Shown here in pieces: positions 50,089-60,453 of a DNA stretch of 64,000 bases. The first letter of the stretch is position 1. Each line of letters begins with the position of its first letter. This DNA comes from Angomonas deanei. Lineage: Eukaryota > Euglenozoa > Kinetoplastea > Trypanosomatida > Trypanosomatidae. The notes below the pieces were generated by a model. That model was given only the letters and a program-made list of their open reading frames with translations. It was not told the DNA's origin and searched no databases. The DNA lies in assembly GCA_903995115.1 (NCBI GenBank), contig LR877160.1:248001-312000 (forward strand), read 5' to 3'. A program made the translations under genes and the position numbers.

Positions 50089-51534
50089 ATGTTTCGTCGC
50101 TCCATCGTCTCGCACGCCACCCACGACGTCATCATCTCTGGTGGTGGTATGGTGGGGGCGGCCACGATGGCCTCTCTGCAACAGCTAAGACAGCGACTGG
50201 CCACCCCGGCAGGACTGCCCACCCCGCTGGATAAACTAACGATGGTCGACGTCGGCCGCCGCCCCACGTACGACCCGAACAATATTTTTCACCAGCTCCG
50301 AACGGTGAGTGTGACCCCGGTGTCCAGCAAGATTGTAGACTCCCTCGGCGGGTGGAAGAAGCTGACGACGAAGCACTCCTACTATCGCATAGCGGTCCGG
50401 CACGAGCAGGCCAACGGACCCCTCCTGCAAGACTCCGACCGGTCCTCCTCCTTCTTCATTAACCACTTCCTAGGCAACAAGACAACGACACAGCCGCTGC
50501 TGGAGTTCACCGACCTTCGTAAGCCGGTGGGGTTCATGTGCTACAACGCCGAGCTCAACACCGTGATGGTGGAGGTCGTCGAGGAAAATATGGCCAAGGA
50601 GGGTGGGAGCGCCAAAGATGCGCTGCACTTTGAATCTAAACTAGAGAATATTAAATTACCTGGGAAGGCGGTGGTGGATGGTCCGCTAGGGACGGCGACC
50701 CTTCGCAAGGGGGAGGAGACCTCCGAGGAGGCCTTCAAGCTGGTGCTTGGTTGCGAGGGGCGTGGTAGCCCTCTGCGTGATGTGCTCAATGTGTCTTCTC
50801 TCCAGCACGACTACTCTCAGACGGCCTTCGTGTGTGATGTACGGCTGCAGGCCCCCTCCGACGGTAACGTGTGCTGTTTTCAAAACTTCTTCCGCGATGG
50901 GATGATCATTGCCCTTCTGCCCATGTCGCCGGATAGCGCAAACATTGTCTTCAGCACCACCCCCGAGCACGCCAAGAAGCTGACGGCCATGACCCAGGAG
51001 GAACTGGTGGCGGAGCTCAACCGCCGCTTGCACGACTTCGCCCCGGCGGATATCCCAAAGATTTTGGAGGTACCGGAAGGTGAGATGAAAGGAAAGACGG
51101 TACGCAAGCAAGGCAGCTTCCCCCTGCGGCTCAACGTGGCCACCAACCCTTACGCCCCTCGCGCCATTCTTCTCGGTGACGCCGCCCACGGTATCCACCC
51201 CTTCGCTGGTCAAGGTCTGAACCTGGGCATCTACGACGTCTGCGCCCTCACGGACGTTTTGGAAAAAGCGGTCCGGGCAGGGCAGGACGTGGGCAACAGC
51301 GTGACGGTGGGTCAGGTGTTCGCTGGGGAGATGCTCGCCCACACCACCCCCATGATCGCTGGGATGGAGTTCATCAAGCATGCCATCTACGGGGCACCGG
51401 GGTTTAGCTGTGTAGGGATGAAATTACTGAACGAGACGCCCATCCTGTCGACGCTGGGGAAGGACGCGATTTTCCAGGTGTCGTCGGGGGCTGCCTTTGC
51501 CGCCCGTCACCCCGACTGCTTTCTCTTGGAGTGA
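50089..51534 (+). CDS. COQ6: Ubiquinone biosynthesis monooxygenase COQ6
   Basis: Flavin enzyme of the mitochondrial inner membrane that hydroxylates the ring of the ubiquinone precursor. 481 residues (human COQ6: 468). FAD motifs: VIISGGGMVGAA near the N-terminus (residues 14-25), GCEGRGSPLRD, and LLGDAAHGIHPFAGQGLNLG, the classic UbiH/COQ6 family signature. MFRRSIVSHATHD at the start fits mitochondrial import. AG 50050-50051 after a T-rich tract is the probable acceptor. No break seen. Confidence 0.93.
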   Translation: MFRRSIVSHATHDVIISGGGMVGAATMASLQQLRQRLATPAGLPTPLDKLTMVDVGRRPTYDPNNIFHQLRTVSVTPVSSKIVDSLGGWKKLTTKHSYYRIAVRHEQANGPLLQDSDRSSSFFINHFLGNKTTTQPLLEFTDLRKPVGFMCYNAELNTVMVEVVEENMAKEGGSAKDALHFESKLENIKLPGKAVVDGPLGTATLRKGEETSEEAFKLVLGCEGRGSPLRDVLNVSSLQHDYSQTAFVCDVRLQAPSDGNVCCFQNFFRDGMIIALLPMSPDSANIVFSTTPEHAKKLTAMTQEELVAELNRRLHDFAPADIPKILEVPEGEMKGKTVRKQGSFPLRLNVATNPYAPRAILLGDAAHGIHPFAGQGLNLGIYDVCALTDVLEKAVRAGQDVGNSVTVGQVFAGEMLAHTTPMIAGMEFIKHAIYGAPGFSCVGMKLLNETPILSTLGKDAIFQVSSGAAFAARHPDCFLLE

Positions 51535-51817
51535 GGGATCCGTCACGACAACCACAAAAATTTAAAACAAAAAAAAAAACATTTTAAATAAAAATATAAT
51601 AAACTAGTGCTTATCTCTACATCAAAAATAACTCAACTAAAGTCAAAAAAGACAAACGTTACTTTGACGCATTGTAATACCGAACAAAAAAAAAAAAAAG
51701 AATAAATATTTTATTTCTAAAAAACGTATTTTAACACTTCCATATTGCAGTACATTCTATTTTCGTTTCTCTGTTCCATTTCAAATCAGTGAAAGTACCA
51801 AAACTATTAAAACAAGA

Positions 51818-52120
51818 ATGAATCACCCAGACGCACTCCCCCATAGAGCGGCAGGCGGCCGTGCCTACGAAGGCCTCAGCAACGCCAAGAAGATTGAGCT
51901 CACTCACTTCCTAGACACCCAACTACAACAGGGCGATTGGGAAAAAAACTTGGATAGTGCCATTGATGCCATTATTGCCCGTCGTGCCCAGACCGGAGAG
52001 TCGCTGGAGCTGGGGTCGATTGTGGAGGAGGCGCTGCCGGTAGGGAAAGGGAGCGTGCCGCCCAGCGTACGGGAGGAGCTATTGCGTAAGATTATAGGGG
52101 CAATCGAGGAGGAGTGTTAG
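51818..52120 (+). CDS. ENY2/Sus1 homologue
   Basis: 100 residues (human ENY2: 101). The helix set matches the family from end to end: LTHFLDTQLQQGDWEKNLDS against the family's LRAKLIECGWKDQLK, then LELGSIVEEALPVGKGSVPP against VDDLVAEITPKGRALVP, then SVREELLRKIIGAI against SVKKELLQRIRTFL. Sus1/ENY2 sits in the SAGA deubiquitinase module and in TREX-2, coupling transcription with mRNA export. With trans-splicing and little promoter control, the TREX-2 role is the likelier one here. Similarity is recalled, not computed. Confidence 0.8.
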   Translation: MNHPDALPHRAAGGRAYEGLSNAKKIELTHFLDTQLQQGDWEKNLDSAIDAIIARRAQTGESLELGSIVEEALPVGKGSVPPSVREELLRKIIGAIEEEC

Positions 52121-52278
52121 AGACAGAATACACGAGCGTGTTTTATTATGTTTTGAAAAAAAGTGAAAAATGTTGTTTATTTTTTGTGGCAAAACTATCC
52201 TTATTTCATCTTGTTTCTTTTTTTAAGTTTATCTGTCAGATTCAAAAGAAAAGAAAAAAAAGAGTTATATTCACAGAA

Positions 52279-52977
52279 ATGTCTGCTGAACGTGAAGAAG
52301 TGTTAAGCAAGATCAACGCCGGTAATATAAAGCGTCAGGCGGACGACAAGAAGAAACAAACCACGAAGCAGCAATTAGACGCGGAAAACAACGAAAAAAA
52401 AGAGGAAGAAAAGAAGCAGCACACCGGCGCCCGCAAGTACCTCTCCAACATCATTACATTTCTCGTCTTTGTCAGCCTGCCCCTCGCCGATGAGGTGATC
52501 GACTGGACCCTGGTGCAGCTGCTGACGGTAGCCAACCTGATCATGGCCGCCGTTGGCCTACAAGGCGACAACGTGAACATTATGCTGGTGATCATGTGCA
52601 ACTGGCTCGTCATTGACCGTGCCCCGTTTCTTTATCGGCTGCCCGGCATCATTAAGGAGATTCCGCTGTATATTACGGTTTCCTACGTGATGGGTAACTT
52701 GATCTTCTTGGGGGTGGGGTATGTCTTGTATGTGGAGCAAAAGGCGCAAAAACTCACTGGCAAGAAAAAGAAGACGGAAATGACCCCAGAAAATGAAAAG
52801 GAGGAGCAGCTAGCGGAGTTCACGCGACGGAAGGAGAAGGAGAATCGGTTAGAACTGCTGTTTGTGGTGACCCTCATCTCCAACGCGGTGCTCCTCGTCG
52901 CGATTGGTGTGATACCGATCAGGGATGTATTGAATGGGATAGGACACACATTAAAGATGGTGCTAGTAAAGGAATAA
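52279..52977 (+). CDS. Multi-span membrane protein, unknown function
   Basis: 232 residues from ATG 52279. A charged N-terminal coiled part of about 55 residues (KKKQTTKQQLDAENNEKKEE) precedes about five membrane segments at roughly 57-75, 80-100, 105-120, 135-160 and 200-225, with a Lys/Glu-rich loop between the last two. No transporter signature known to me. Possibly ER or mitochondrial. Confidence 0.55.
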   Translation: MSAEREEVLSKINAGNIKRQADDKKKQTTKQQLDAENNEKKEEEKKQHTGARKYLSNIITFLVFVSLPLADEVIDWTLVQLLTVANLIMAAVGLQGDNVNIMLVIMCNWLVIDRAPFLYRLPGIIKEIPLYITVSYVMGNLIFLGVGYVLYVEQKAQKLTGKKKKTEMTPENEKEEQLAEFTRRKEKENRLELLFVVTLISNAVLLVAIGVIPIRDVLNGIGHTLKMVLVKE

Positions 52978-53241
52978 TAATAAGAAGAATAATGATGGAA
53001 ATAAAATGTGCTTTTGTTTTATTTTTATTGATGTTTTTTTTTTTTTTTCTTATATATTATTGTTTCCATCACTGTTATTATGTGCTCCGCAAAAAAAAAA
53101 AAAAGAATAAGAAAAATCTTTTTGTCGTGGTTACATATTCTCTACAACAAACCATCAGATACTCATCGCTGTATATATTTCCGTTTTCCTCTTCTTTCTG
53201 TTCAGTATTCTATTACCAAAAGCACACACACTTTAATCATA

Positions 53242-53811
53242 ATGGAGAACCAAGAAGGAGGCCGCGGACGAGGAAAGAACCGCAGAAAGGGTAACCGCAG
53301 GGGCAGGGGTGGGGCCGCCCAGGTCCACGAGGACGACGGTGTGAGTGATCACACCAACTCCCCTCCCCCGGAAGATGAAGAGGTCCCAGTCGACGCGCCA
53401 GTGAAGCAAGAAGAGAAGAAGGAAACCCCCGTAAAAGAAGAAAAGAAGACAGAGACTCCTGTTAAAGAAGAGAAGAAACCCGAAACCCCAGCCAAGAAGG
53501 AAGAGGAAAAGAGTCCGTCTGCCCCTAGTCCCGCCCCCATTCCTCCCGCCGGCAGTATCGTGAACAAAATGAACGATGTGGTGTCCACCGTCAAGGACGA
53601 GGTCGTGCAGGACGTGGCAGCCCTCAATGCCTACGCGATGGAACACTCTCCGCCGATCACGGATGCGATCAGCTCCACCATCGACACCGTCTCGGAAAAG
53701 ATCAGCAATCACGTCATTACCCCTATTTTTAACCCGGACGAGAAGGAGGAGGGGACGGGCAAGGAGACGGGCTGCTTGGAGGCAAACTGCCAAAAGTGTA
53801 GTGTGATGTAA
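53242..53811 (+). CDS. RG-rich and KEE-repeat protein with CaaX box
   Basis: 189 residues. Starts with RGRGKNRRKGNRRGRG, a likely RNA- or acid-binding basic tract. A repeated TPVKEEKK unit (about 3.5 copies, residues 60-87) follows, then a helical region with amphipathic heptads (IVNKMNDVVSTVKDEVVQDV). The last residues are CQKCSVM: Cys-Ser-Val-Met is a good farnesylation signal, with a second Cys three residues upstream for palmitoylation. A membrane-tethered protein of unknown role. ATG 53242 lies just after the spacer. Confidence 0.6.
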   Translation: MENQEGGRGRGKNRRKGNRRGRGGAAQVHEDDGVSDHTNSPPPEDEEVPVDAPVKQEEKKETPVKEEKKTETPVKEEKKPETPAKKEEEKSPSAPSPAPIPPAGSIVNKMNDVVSTVKDEVVQDVAALNAYAMEHSPPITDAISSTIDTVSEKISNHVITPIFNPDEKEEGTGKETGCLEANCQKCSVM

Positions 53812-54206
53812 ACACACGGAAATAAATCGTAATAATAAAGACGTAAATAATGATAATATATATACATACGGCCGCATTTCTCTACTCAACGCTTCATAAC
53901 CTTTTTCTTTTATATTTTTTGTCTATTCGCACTGCCGGTGACTTTTTTTTTTTTTTTCAAAAAAAAAAGGGCGAGAAAATAAAAGAAACTGGCGAGAGGT
54001 TGATATCTAATCTTTTTGAAAAACAAAAAAAAAACTCTTTAACCACGATCTGTTTTTAGTCATTTTACGGCCTCTTTGTTTGTCCGTGAAAGGTAAAGAC
54101 GGATGATGCACTTCTGCAAAACAATCCTACCCTTCTTCTCTCTCTTTCCTTTATTCTATCCCATACCGCAGTTTTACTTTGAATCAAAAAAAAAAAAGAT
54201 AGTATT
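53812..54206. other. Intergenic spacer
   Basis: No gene seen. T and A runs, then a C/T-rich tract (54127-54169) ending in AG 54170-54171, 36 bases before the next ATG. Confidence 0.55.
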
Positions 54207-55799
54207 ATGCCACCCAAGAAAAAGCTCCCCAGAAAAGGAAAAGCCAGACAGGGAGAGCTAGACCTGGAAACGGCCGCGGAAGAAAGAATCGACGCCGTCA
54301 CCGCGGAGCCCTTAGGTGAAAAGTTTATCGAAGTCATCAGTCCAGATGGCACGTTAAAGTTATTTTACAACACCAGCACATTGATCCGTATTGCCCTCCA
54401 CAAGAATGGCTTCATGCAACCTCCTCACTTTCGAGAGCCCATGAACCCTTCCATGATTAAGAAAATAGAACAGATAGAGGGGAAAGCGTTTTCTTTCCAC
54501 GAGGACATACACCGTCACGACGGGGAAGAGGACGGCGCCGCGATTGTACACCGTCACGTCTTTTTCGATCAAATCATGGATGAATTCTATTTGCTCAATC
54601 CAGCCGAACTATTTGTGTGTCCCGTGTGCTACGCCCACTACGTGGAGCATTATTATATTCCTGCTCATGCCGCGGGAGGGGAGCCGGTGGAGTACATTGA
54701 TGACGGGGCGACCCCTGTGGTGGATCCATTGCAGGTGTTGAATCACATGCTACGACACCCGCTGCATCCGCAGGAAGAGGCGGTAGACGTGGACGAAGAA
54801 GGAGAGGAAACACACCCTGACAGTGTACTACCACTGATCGTCTTTCGAAGTGCGGCGAAGCTGAAAAAACACCTAAAACTACACCATGATGTGTTCGTCA
54901 CCAAAGTCAGCGAGGAGTACAAGTTAAAGCCGATGCTGAATACATATTTCTTCGCCTTTAATCAACTAAATGAGATCAAATTTAAGGAAGGAAAGTTACG
55001 AAAAAAAAGTTGGCGCTGAATATTTCACGCTACTGGAACATAGACGCACGGTACAACCGACTTCGCTACAACCGTGTGGTCGAGGCGGTGGAGGACGCGG
55101 AGTCACGGACGGTAACGGAAGAACTGTTTGGTTTCCCTGGTGAAACCGTATCCACTGGACTAGACCTCACCCACACCGACGACAAGAGCGACGACGATGA
55201 CTTTGTCGTCGATGACAGCTCCGAGGGAGAATTCATTGCCCGCTATTCCCCTTCCTTTCCTAGTGAAGAAGAGGAGGAAGAAGAAGAGGTGGAAGAAGTA
55301 AGACGGCGCTCCTCACACCGGAAGACGAGCACGTGAGCCGTCGGAAGAGACCACCTCTGACGAAACCGACGAGGAGGACGAAGAAGAGGATGAGGTGGAG
55401 GAAGAGTTACCGTGGTGGAAGCGGCCGCCCCTCCGTGAAAACCTCTCCGCCGAGGATTACTACTTTGTTAAGAACGCCAAGTACAATCAACCCTCGCAGA
55501 CCACCTTGTACCAGCCCACGATTAGTAAAGAAGAGAAGCAGATGGAGGAGGTGGACTGGGACCGTCTTGGGGGGTCTTTCGAGCCGATCAAGCCGATACG
55601 GGTGAAGGCGCCCACGCCACCAAGGCCGTCCGTAGACCTCACCAAGGCGAAACTACTATTGGACGATGAGGAGGAGGAGAACGCCCCGACGACGAACAAC
55701 AGCAATGCGAATAGTAGTAGTGTGAACGGTACCCCCAGCGGCGGTCGGCCTTCGTCCGCCAGTAAGGCGGCCCCTAAAATACTTCTTGACGACGAGTAA
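54207..55799 (+). CDS. Zinc-finger-like conserved protein (two frame breaks)
   Basis: About 530 residues when read across two changes of frame. A possible zinc-binding region holds CPVC, several His and LKLHHDVF (about residues 138-235). The middle is acidic (SDDDDFVVDDSSE, EEEEEEEEVEE) and the end is conserved-looking (ELPWWKRPPLRENLSAEDYY) with tail ILLDDE. The first break is within an eight-A run at 55001-55008, where the first frame stops 10 bases later; the second is at about 55300-55325. The protein reads sensibly through three segments, so this is more likely one gene with base errors than three. Role unknown. Confidence 0.55.
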
Positions 55800-56049
55800 A
55801 AAAAAACTATTTACAAAACAGAAAAAATCATATATTTATTCTCAAATTTTCCCCTTTCAGAGGGGTCTATAACAGACATTGCACTGCTGCATTAATTATT
55901 GGATAAACTGAAACACAAAAAAAAAAATCGTTAAACACCTATACAAGTGTAGGAATTATTTTTGGATTTCATTTTATACCATCAACCTCCTTTCTTTTTT
56001 ATTATTATTTAATGTAAGTAAGTATAGCAGCTACAAAATAACAACAAAA

Positions 56050-56712
56050 ATGAGCTCCGTTAGTCGATTTCACTCCCACTCCCCCACGCCCATAAAAGAC
56101 TTGGCGCAGGAGTTCGCGCTAGATCGAGAGGCCAGCCTCCCCGTGGTCGCCACGAGGGTGAAGGAGTTGGGGGACATTGTAGAAAAACTATCGAAACGCT
56201 GTCAGTACTTGGAAAAGGTGCAAGACCGGCAGCGGGTCATTACAGAAGATTTACGCAACCACATTGCCAAATTAGAGGAGCACTTTGCGAAGAGTTCCAC
56301 CGAGTTGACCTACGCCCAGCAGCAATTGGAGTTTGTGGTCATTAGTCAGGAAAGGGAGCACGGCGTGGTGGCCGACCACACGGAGCAGCTGCGGCTCTTC
56401 GCTGGGGAGGCGGGGCGGTACGGGGCGAACAGCGCCAAGGCGGAGGCGAAACCATTTATCTTAATCCTCGCCAACTGGCTTTACACGCCGGTAGTCCAGT
56501 TTGTAAAAGGTATCTACACCCTCTTTTTCCCCTTTATCAATACCACCCAATCGCTCTCGCTGTTTAACTCTGGTGTGTTGCAGCGGTACACGGCGAGTCA
56601 GACCCGTGCCCGGTGGGAGCAGATGCGGAAGGGGGATTTGTTAGAGATGTTGCAGACGGGTACGTTAGATCCTACGGTGCATAATGGCTCCATGAAACCA
56701 TCCATTTCGTGA
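56050..56712 (+). CDS. Coiled-coil protein with C-terminal hydrophobic segment
   Basis: 220 residues. Coiled coil at about 25-110 (VKELGDIVEKLSKRCQYLEK onward). A hydrophobic stretch at 137-165 (FILILANWLYTPVVQFVKG and TLFFPF) could be a membrane re-entrant or tail segment. Short basic C-terminal region. Not recognised. Confidence 0.5.
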   Translation: MSSVSRFHSHSPTPIKDLAQEFALDREASLPVVATRVKELGDIVEKLSKRCQYLEKVQDRQRVITEDLRNHIAKLEEHFAKSSTELTYAQQQLEFVVISQEREHGVVADHTEQLRLFAGEAGRYGANSAKAEAKPFILILANWLYTPVVQFVKGIYTLFFPFINTTQSLSLFNSGVLQRYTASQTRARWEQMRKGDLLEMLQTGTLDPTVHNGSMKPSIS

Positions 56713-56874
56713 AGAAGAAAACAGTACATTATAAAACAAAAAAAAACAAACAAATTATGAAAGAAGGTTGTCATAACAGATTAAAATGGAATAGTGACTT
56801 TTGTTTGATGAATCATCCTTTCCTTCCTAATACCTATTTTTATTTTTATTGTGAAGTAACTTTTAGAATACAAC

Positions 56875-58020
56875 ATGGAAAATATATTTATAAAAGAGGT
56901 CTCCTACAAGCCCGAGGTGGTGGAGTACTTTCTTAGGGATGGATTTCGTAGCACCTCTTGGTTAGAGGAGGTGTGTGGTGCCTTTGGTCTGGTGATTGCG
57001 GCCATCTTCGGGGCCTGCATTGCGGCCTCCCTTCTCTGTTTAGTCTACTGTCTCTGTGCTGGCAGGTGGGAGAGCCATACGGTGATAAAAACGAAACCGA
57101 TTCGTAAAACTAGTTCCCCCGTCGGTGCGCATGGCATCACCCACCTAGCGGTGATCATGGACGGTAACCGCCGATACGGCAAACGGTGTGGTGCCGCGCC
57201 GCTGCCCTCCGACACGGAAAAGATTGCACAAGTATTTCAAACCCTTCAGCTCGACACCAACGTGGCCGCGTCGAGTGTTTCCCAGTGGATGAGTCAGCAG
57301 TACCAACAGTTCCTTTCTTTAATTAGTCACAGCGCCCTCGACGGCCACCGCATTGGGGGCGAAAAGCTAATGGCCTTCATTAGCGACTGCATCGAGCTTC
57401 GTATACCCATGCTCACCGTGTACGCCTTTTCCACCGACAACTGGAAAAGACCCCCACACGAGGTGAATGTGTTGATGATTCTCTTCTTCTTCTTTTTTGA
57501 GCAGATCCGAAAACTGGCAAAAGAGAAGGGCATTTTTATTCGGTTCATCTCCACCGATCCGCAACAGCTCCCCGCGCGTGTGTTAAGTCTGATGAAACAG
57601 GTAGAGTGTGAGTCACGCCAGGTCCGTCCTCGCCGTATTGTCGTCAATGTGTGCGTTAGTTACAGCGGACAGTCGGAGGTGCGGAATGCCTGTCAGGCGG
57701 TGGTCAATAAAAGAATACACGACAGGACGGTGGAAGACACGCCAGTCACCACCGATGAAATCAAAGGTCAAATGCTACGTAGCATCACACAAGATGCCCA
57801 TGAGGCGGAGGACGCCACCCTCTTTCCTTCCATCACCGATCGCGAACCGCAGGTGATGCTACGCACGAGCGGAGAGCAGCGAATTAGTAATTTTCTGCTT
57901 TTCGAGAGTGCCTATACGGAATTCTTTTACTTGGAAAAGACATGGCCCACCGTCACCAAAGGGGACCTGGAGGACGTGATTCGTCAATACAGCGAACGGG
58001 ACAGACGGTTAGGGAAGTAA
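56875..58020 (+). CDS. cis-Prenyltransferase (dehydrodolichyl diphosphate synthase type)
   Basis: Makes the polyprenyl diphosphate used for dolichol. 381 residues. Conserved regions: VIMDGNRRYGK (93-103, catalytic Asp), LDGHRIGGEKLMAF, LTVYAFSTDNWKRPPHEV, and RTSGEQRISNFLLFESAYTE with the conserved Arg-x-Ser-Gly-Glu. An N-terminal membrane segment (about 36-62) fits ER anchoring. Oddity: an insertion of about 45 residues (about 104-155) sits between the first two motifs. The C-terminal RxG motif of NgBR-type partners is not seen, so this is the catalytic subunit class. Confidence 0.87.
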   Translation: MENIFIKEVSYKPEVVEYFLRDGFRSTSWLEEVCGAFGLVIAAIFGACIAASLLCLVYCLCAGRWESHTVIKTKPIRKTSSPVGAHGITHLAVIMDGNRRYGKRCGAAPLPSDTEKIAQVFQTLQLDTNVAASSVSQWMSQQYQQFLSLISHSALDGHRIGGEKLMAFISDCIELRIPMLTVYAFSTDNWKRPPHEVNVLMILFFFFFEQIRKLAKEKGIFIRFISTDPQQLPARVLSLMKQVECESRQVRPRRIVVNVCVSYSGQSEVRNACQAVVNKRIHDRTVEDTPVTTDEIKGQMLRSITQDAHEAEDATLFPSITDREPQVMLRTSGEQRISNFLLFESAYTEFFYLEKTWPTVTKGDLEDVIRQYSERDRRLGK

Positions 58021-58326
58021 AGGACGAACAAGGTGTTCTATATGTGTGTGTGTGTTTCTGTATGTTTACGTGTGTGTGAGTGTGTGTATTTTGTCTTCCA
58101 TAATATTATTAAGCATCCAGCTGCTTTTTCCAGCAACAACAAAATACATAAACGTTAATCAAAATGAAAATGAAAGATTTTCTTTGCACATCCATTTAAA
58201 AAAAAAAAATATCGTGATTTGTCGTTGCTTTTATTGCCGTCTGTTTTACTTTTTTTTTATCCTTTCTCCTCTCATAAAACAGAAGTACTTTAGAAGGAAA
58301 GATACTTTCAGAACAAAAACAAACAA
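58021..58326. other. Intergenic spacer with TG repeats
   Basis: No gene seen. TG-rich simple repeat at about 58041-58088, then T tracts; AG 58281-58282 after a C/T stretch is the likely acceptor. Confidence 0.55.
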
Positions 58327-60255
58327 ATGGATATGGCAGACGACGCATTAAGAAATGAGGAAAGCACCGGTGAACCCTCCGTCGCCCCTTTCGTCCCATC
58401 CTCCCCTGTGGAAATTGTACAAAACGAAGAAACCCGCTCCGAGATTGTACACCTCATTACCAGTTGGCTTATCCGGCAAGGGTTCACCTCCTCTGCCCAA
58501 TTGTTGCGAGAAGAGGCGGCGTCGCAGCTGAAGGTGGAGCATCAGCAGCGTAAGGCGCTGCGTGGTATGTGCAGGGGGGTGGAGGAAGGGTCGTGGGAGC
58601 TCGTGGGCAAAAATATGAAAAAGTTAATCTCCAAAACGCCCAACAAGGCCAACTCCAAAGTGGAGTCGCCTTCGCAAATTATCAGTTTAGCCCGTCTACT
58701 TCCGTTCTTGTTAGCAGAACAGCAGTTTCTTGAATTGGTCGACAGCGACGACGACCAAAAGACGTTTTCCTTCTTTATGAAAACAATCAAGCCCTTCGAG
58801 TCCACCATTGGCTGGAAACACTTTCAAAGGTTGAACTACCTGCTCACTTGCAAAACAGTGGCCGAGGCGGCGGGGGCGTACCCCGAGTACCGCAGCTGGT
58901 CCCCTGAGGTGGGACGTCTCCAGCTGATCAACCGCATCACAGAGGCCATCGGCAGCTCCCTCTCCCACCCGTACACACGACCCACCGGTATCACCGGCGG
59001 CACCGCGGTCTCATCGCAGATGGATCTAGATCGCATTATCGCGCAGTCCCTCTCCTATGATTTAATTCAAAAACAGTACCCCACCCTGACCAGGGACACT
59101 CCCAAGTTGTCCGTGAGCTCCATCTTCAAGTCCCTTGATAGTCAGACCCCACCATGCGAACCGATGCTGTCGGTGAACATGAACGACATTGTGCGGGATA
59201 AGTTCCCTGCCTTTGTCTCCAAGGCCGGCCGCCCTCTGCGTCTCACGGCGTGTCAGCCATTCCTCTCGCACTCCTCCTTTGTGGTCGGCACCCACCGCGG
59301 GGCGGTCCTCTGGATTCCCCTCGAGACGACGATGCGGCGGGGCAAGACGGTGGTGAAGTGCGAGGAAACCCTCCTCCTCACCCACCCCTACCCCGTGCGT
59401 GGGTTAGCCAGGCACGGGGCGAAGCTGCTAGTATGGGGCGGCCCCCACGCGGTGGTGCTGTCCCTCGCGTCCTGGATGGAGGAGGCGGCCGACGGTGAGG
59501 CGGGTTGCGTGGTCAACCAATTCCACCACATGATGGATGTCTTCTGCAGTTGTTTCTTTCCATGCGGCACCATCGTCGCCACCGGCCTCTCTGACGGCAT
59601 GGTGAGCATGTGGGATGCCAACAATGGCTCTAAAATGTACGATAATAGTTACAACAACTTTCCCGTCGTGTCGCTCGTCCCCAATCACAGTGGCACCACC
59701 TACTTTGCCGCGACGAAGGATGGCGTGATACGGATGGTGGACACGGCGACAGGCATCACCACCCTCACCTTAGCGGCTCCAGTGGCAATGGAAATTGTAT
59801 CCCTTGCTATGTCTCCTTCCTCCTCGGTGCTCCTCTCCTCCTACCGTGGCGGCATTCTTCGCATGTGGGATGTGCTGACGGGCAATCTTCTCCCTCACCG
59901 ACTGGTGGGCGTGGAGAATAACACGAGACTGCACGTGCCCGTTACGTTCGGGGCGTTGGACTTTTACATTTATAGTAGTAGCGAGGACGGTGGGGTGTAT
60001 TTTTGGAACTTGCAGTCGCAGCGGGAGGCGAGGACGGACGCCACGGCACATGACCCACTCGATAGAGAGCAGGCCAACGCACTGAAGCCGATTACCTCGC
60101 GGTGGCCCAGCACGCTCATCCTTCCCCCGACGACGCAGCTGCACACCCACAACGCTTGTGTGATGGATATTAAAGTGGAGGATTCTTTCCTGATGAGCTG
60201 TGGGGAAGACGGATTAGTGTACATTTTTAATAACGGAAACGAACGGAAAGATTAG
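58327..60255 (+). CDS. LisH-CTLH-WD40 protein, SMU1-like
   Basis: 642 residues. A LisH-like helix pair (EIVHLITSWLIRQGFTSSAQ, about 38-60) and a CTLH-like segment are followed by a linker with AGAYPEYRSWSPE, MDLDRIIAQSLSYDLIQ and PKLSVSSIFKSL; the order and spacing resemble SMU1, a spliceosomal B-complex protein. Then five to seven degenerate WD repeats (VSMWDANNG, IRMVDTATG, LRMWDVLTG, VYFWNLQS). Cis-splicing is rare in kinetoplastids, so a splicing role would need care; other LisH-WD40 ciliary or ubiquitin-ligase proteins are possible. Confidence 0.6.
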   Translation: MDMADDALRNEESTGEPSVAPFVPSSPVEIVQNEETRSEIVHLITSWLIRQGFTSSAQLLREEAASQLKVEHQQRKALRGMCRGVEEGSWELVGKNMKKLISKTPNKANSKVESPSQIISLARLLPFLLAEQQFLELVDSDDDQKTFSFFMKTIKPFESTIGWKHFQRLNYLLTCKTVAEAAGAYPEYRSWSPEVGRLQLINRITEAIGSSLSHPYTRPTGITGGTAVSSQMDLDRIIAQSLSYDLIQKQYPTLTRDTPKLSVSSIFKSLDSQTPPCEPMLSVNMNDIVRDKFPAFVSKAGRPLRLTACQPFLSHSSFVVGTHRGAVLWIPLETTMRRGKTVVKCEETLLLTHPYPVRGLARHGAKLLVWGGPHAVVLSLASWMEEAADGEAGCVVNQFHHMMDVFCSCFFPCGTIVATGLSDGMVSMWDANNGSKMYDNSYNNFPVVSLVPNHSGTTYFAATKDGVIRMVDTATGITTLTLAAPVAMEIVSLAMSPSSSVLLSSYRGGILRMWDVLTGNLLPHRLVGVENNTRLHVPVTFGALDFYIYSSSEDGGVYFWNLQSQREARTDATAHDPLDREQANALKPITSRWPSTLILPPTTQLHTHNACVMDIKVEDSFLMSCGEDGLVYIFNNGNERKD

Positions 60256-60453
60256 GCGGGAAGAGAGAAAAGAGAGTATGCAGACGGACACACGTTGAGC
60301 ATTTCTTAACGAAGAAACAGGATACATTTTTTTTTTTCTCTTTTTGTATATTTTTTCGCGTAAAGGTTACCGTTGTCATATGTTTTTCCACCATCTCTAT
60401 TTCTCCCTTGTCTATGAAAGTAGAAATAAAAATAAAAAGGTAATAATAATACA

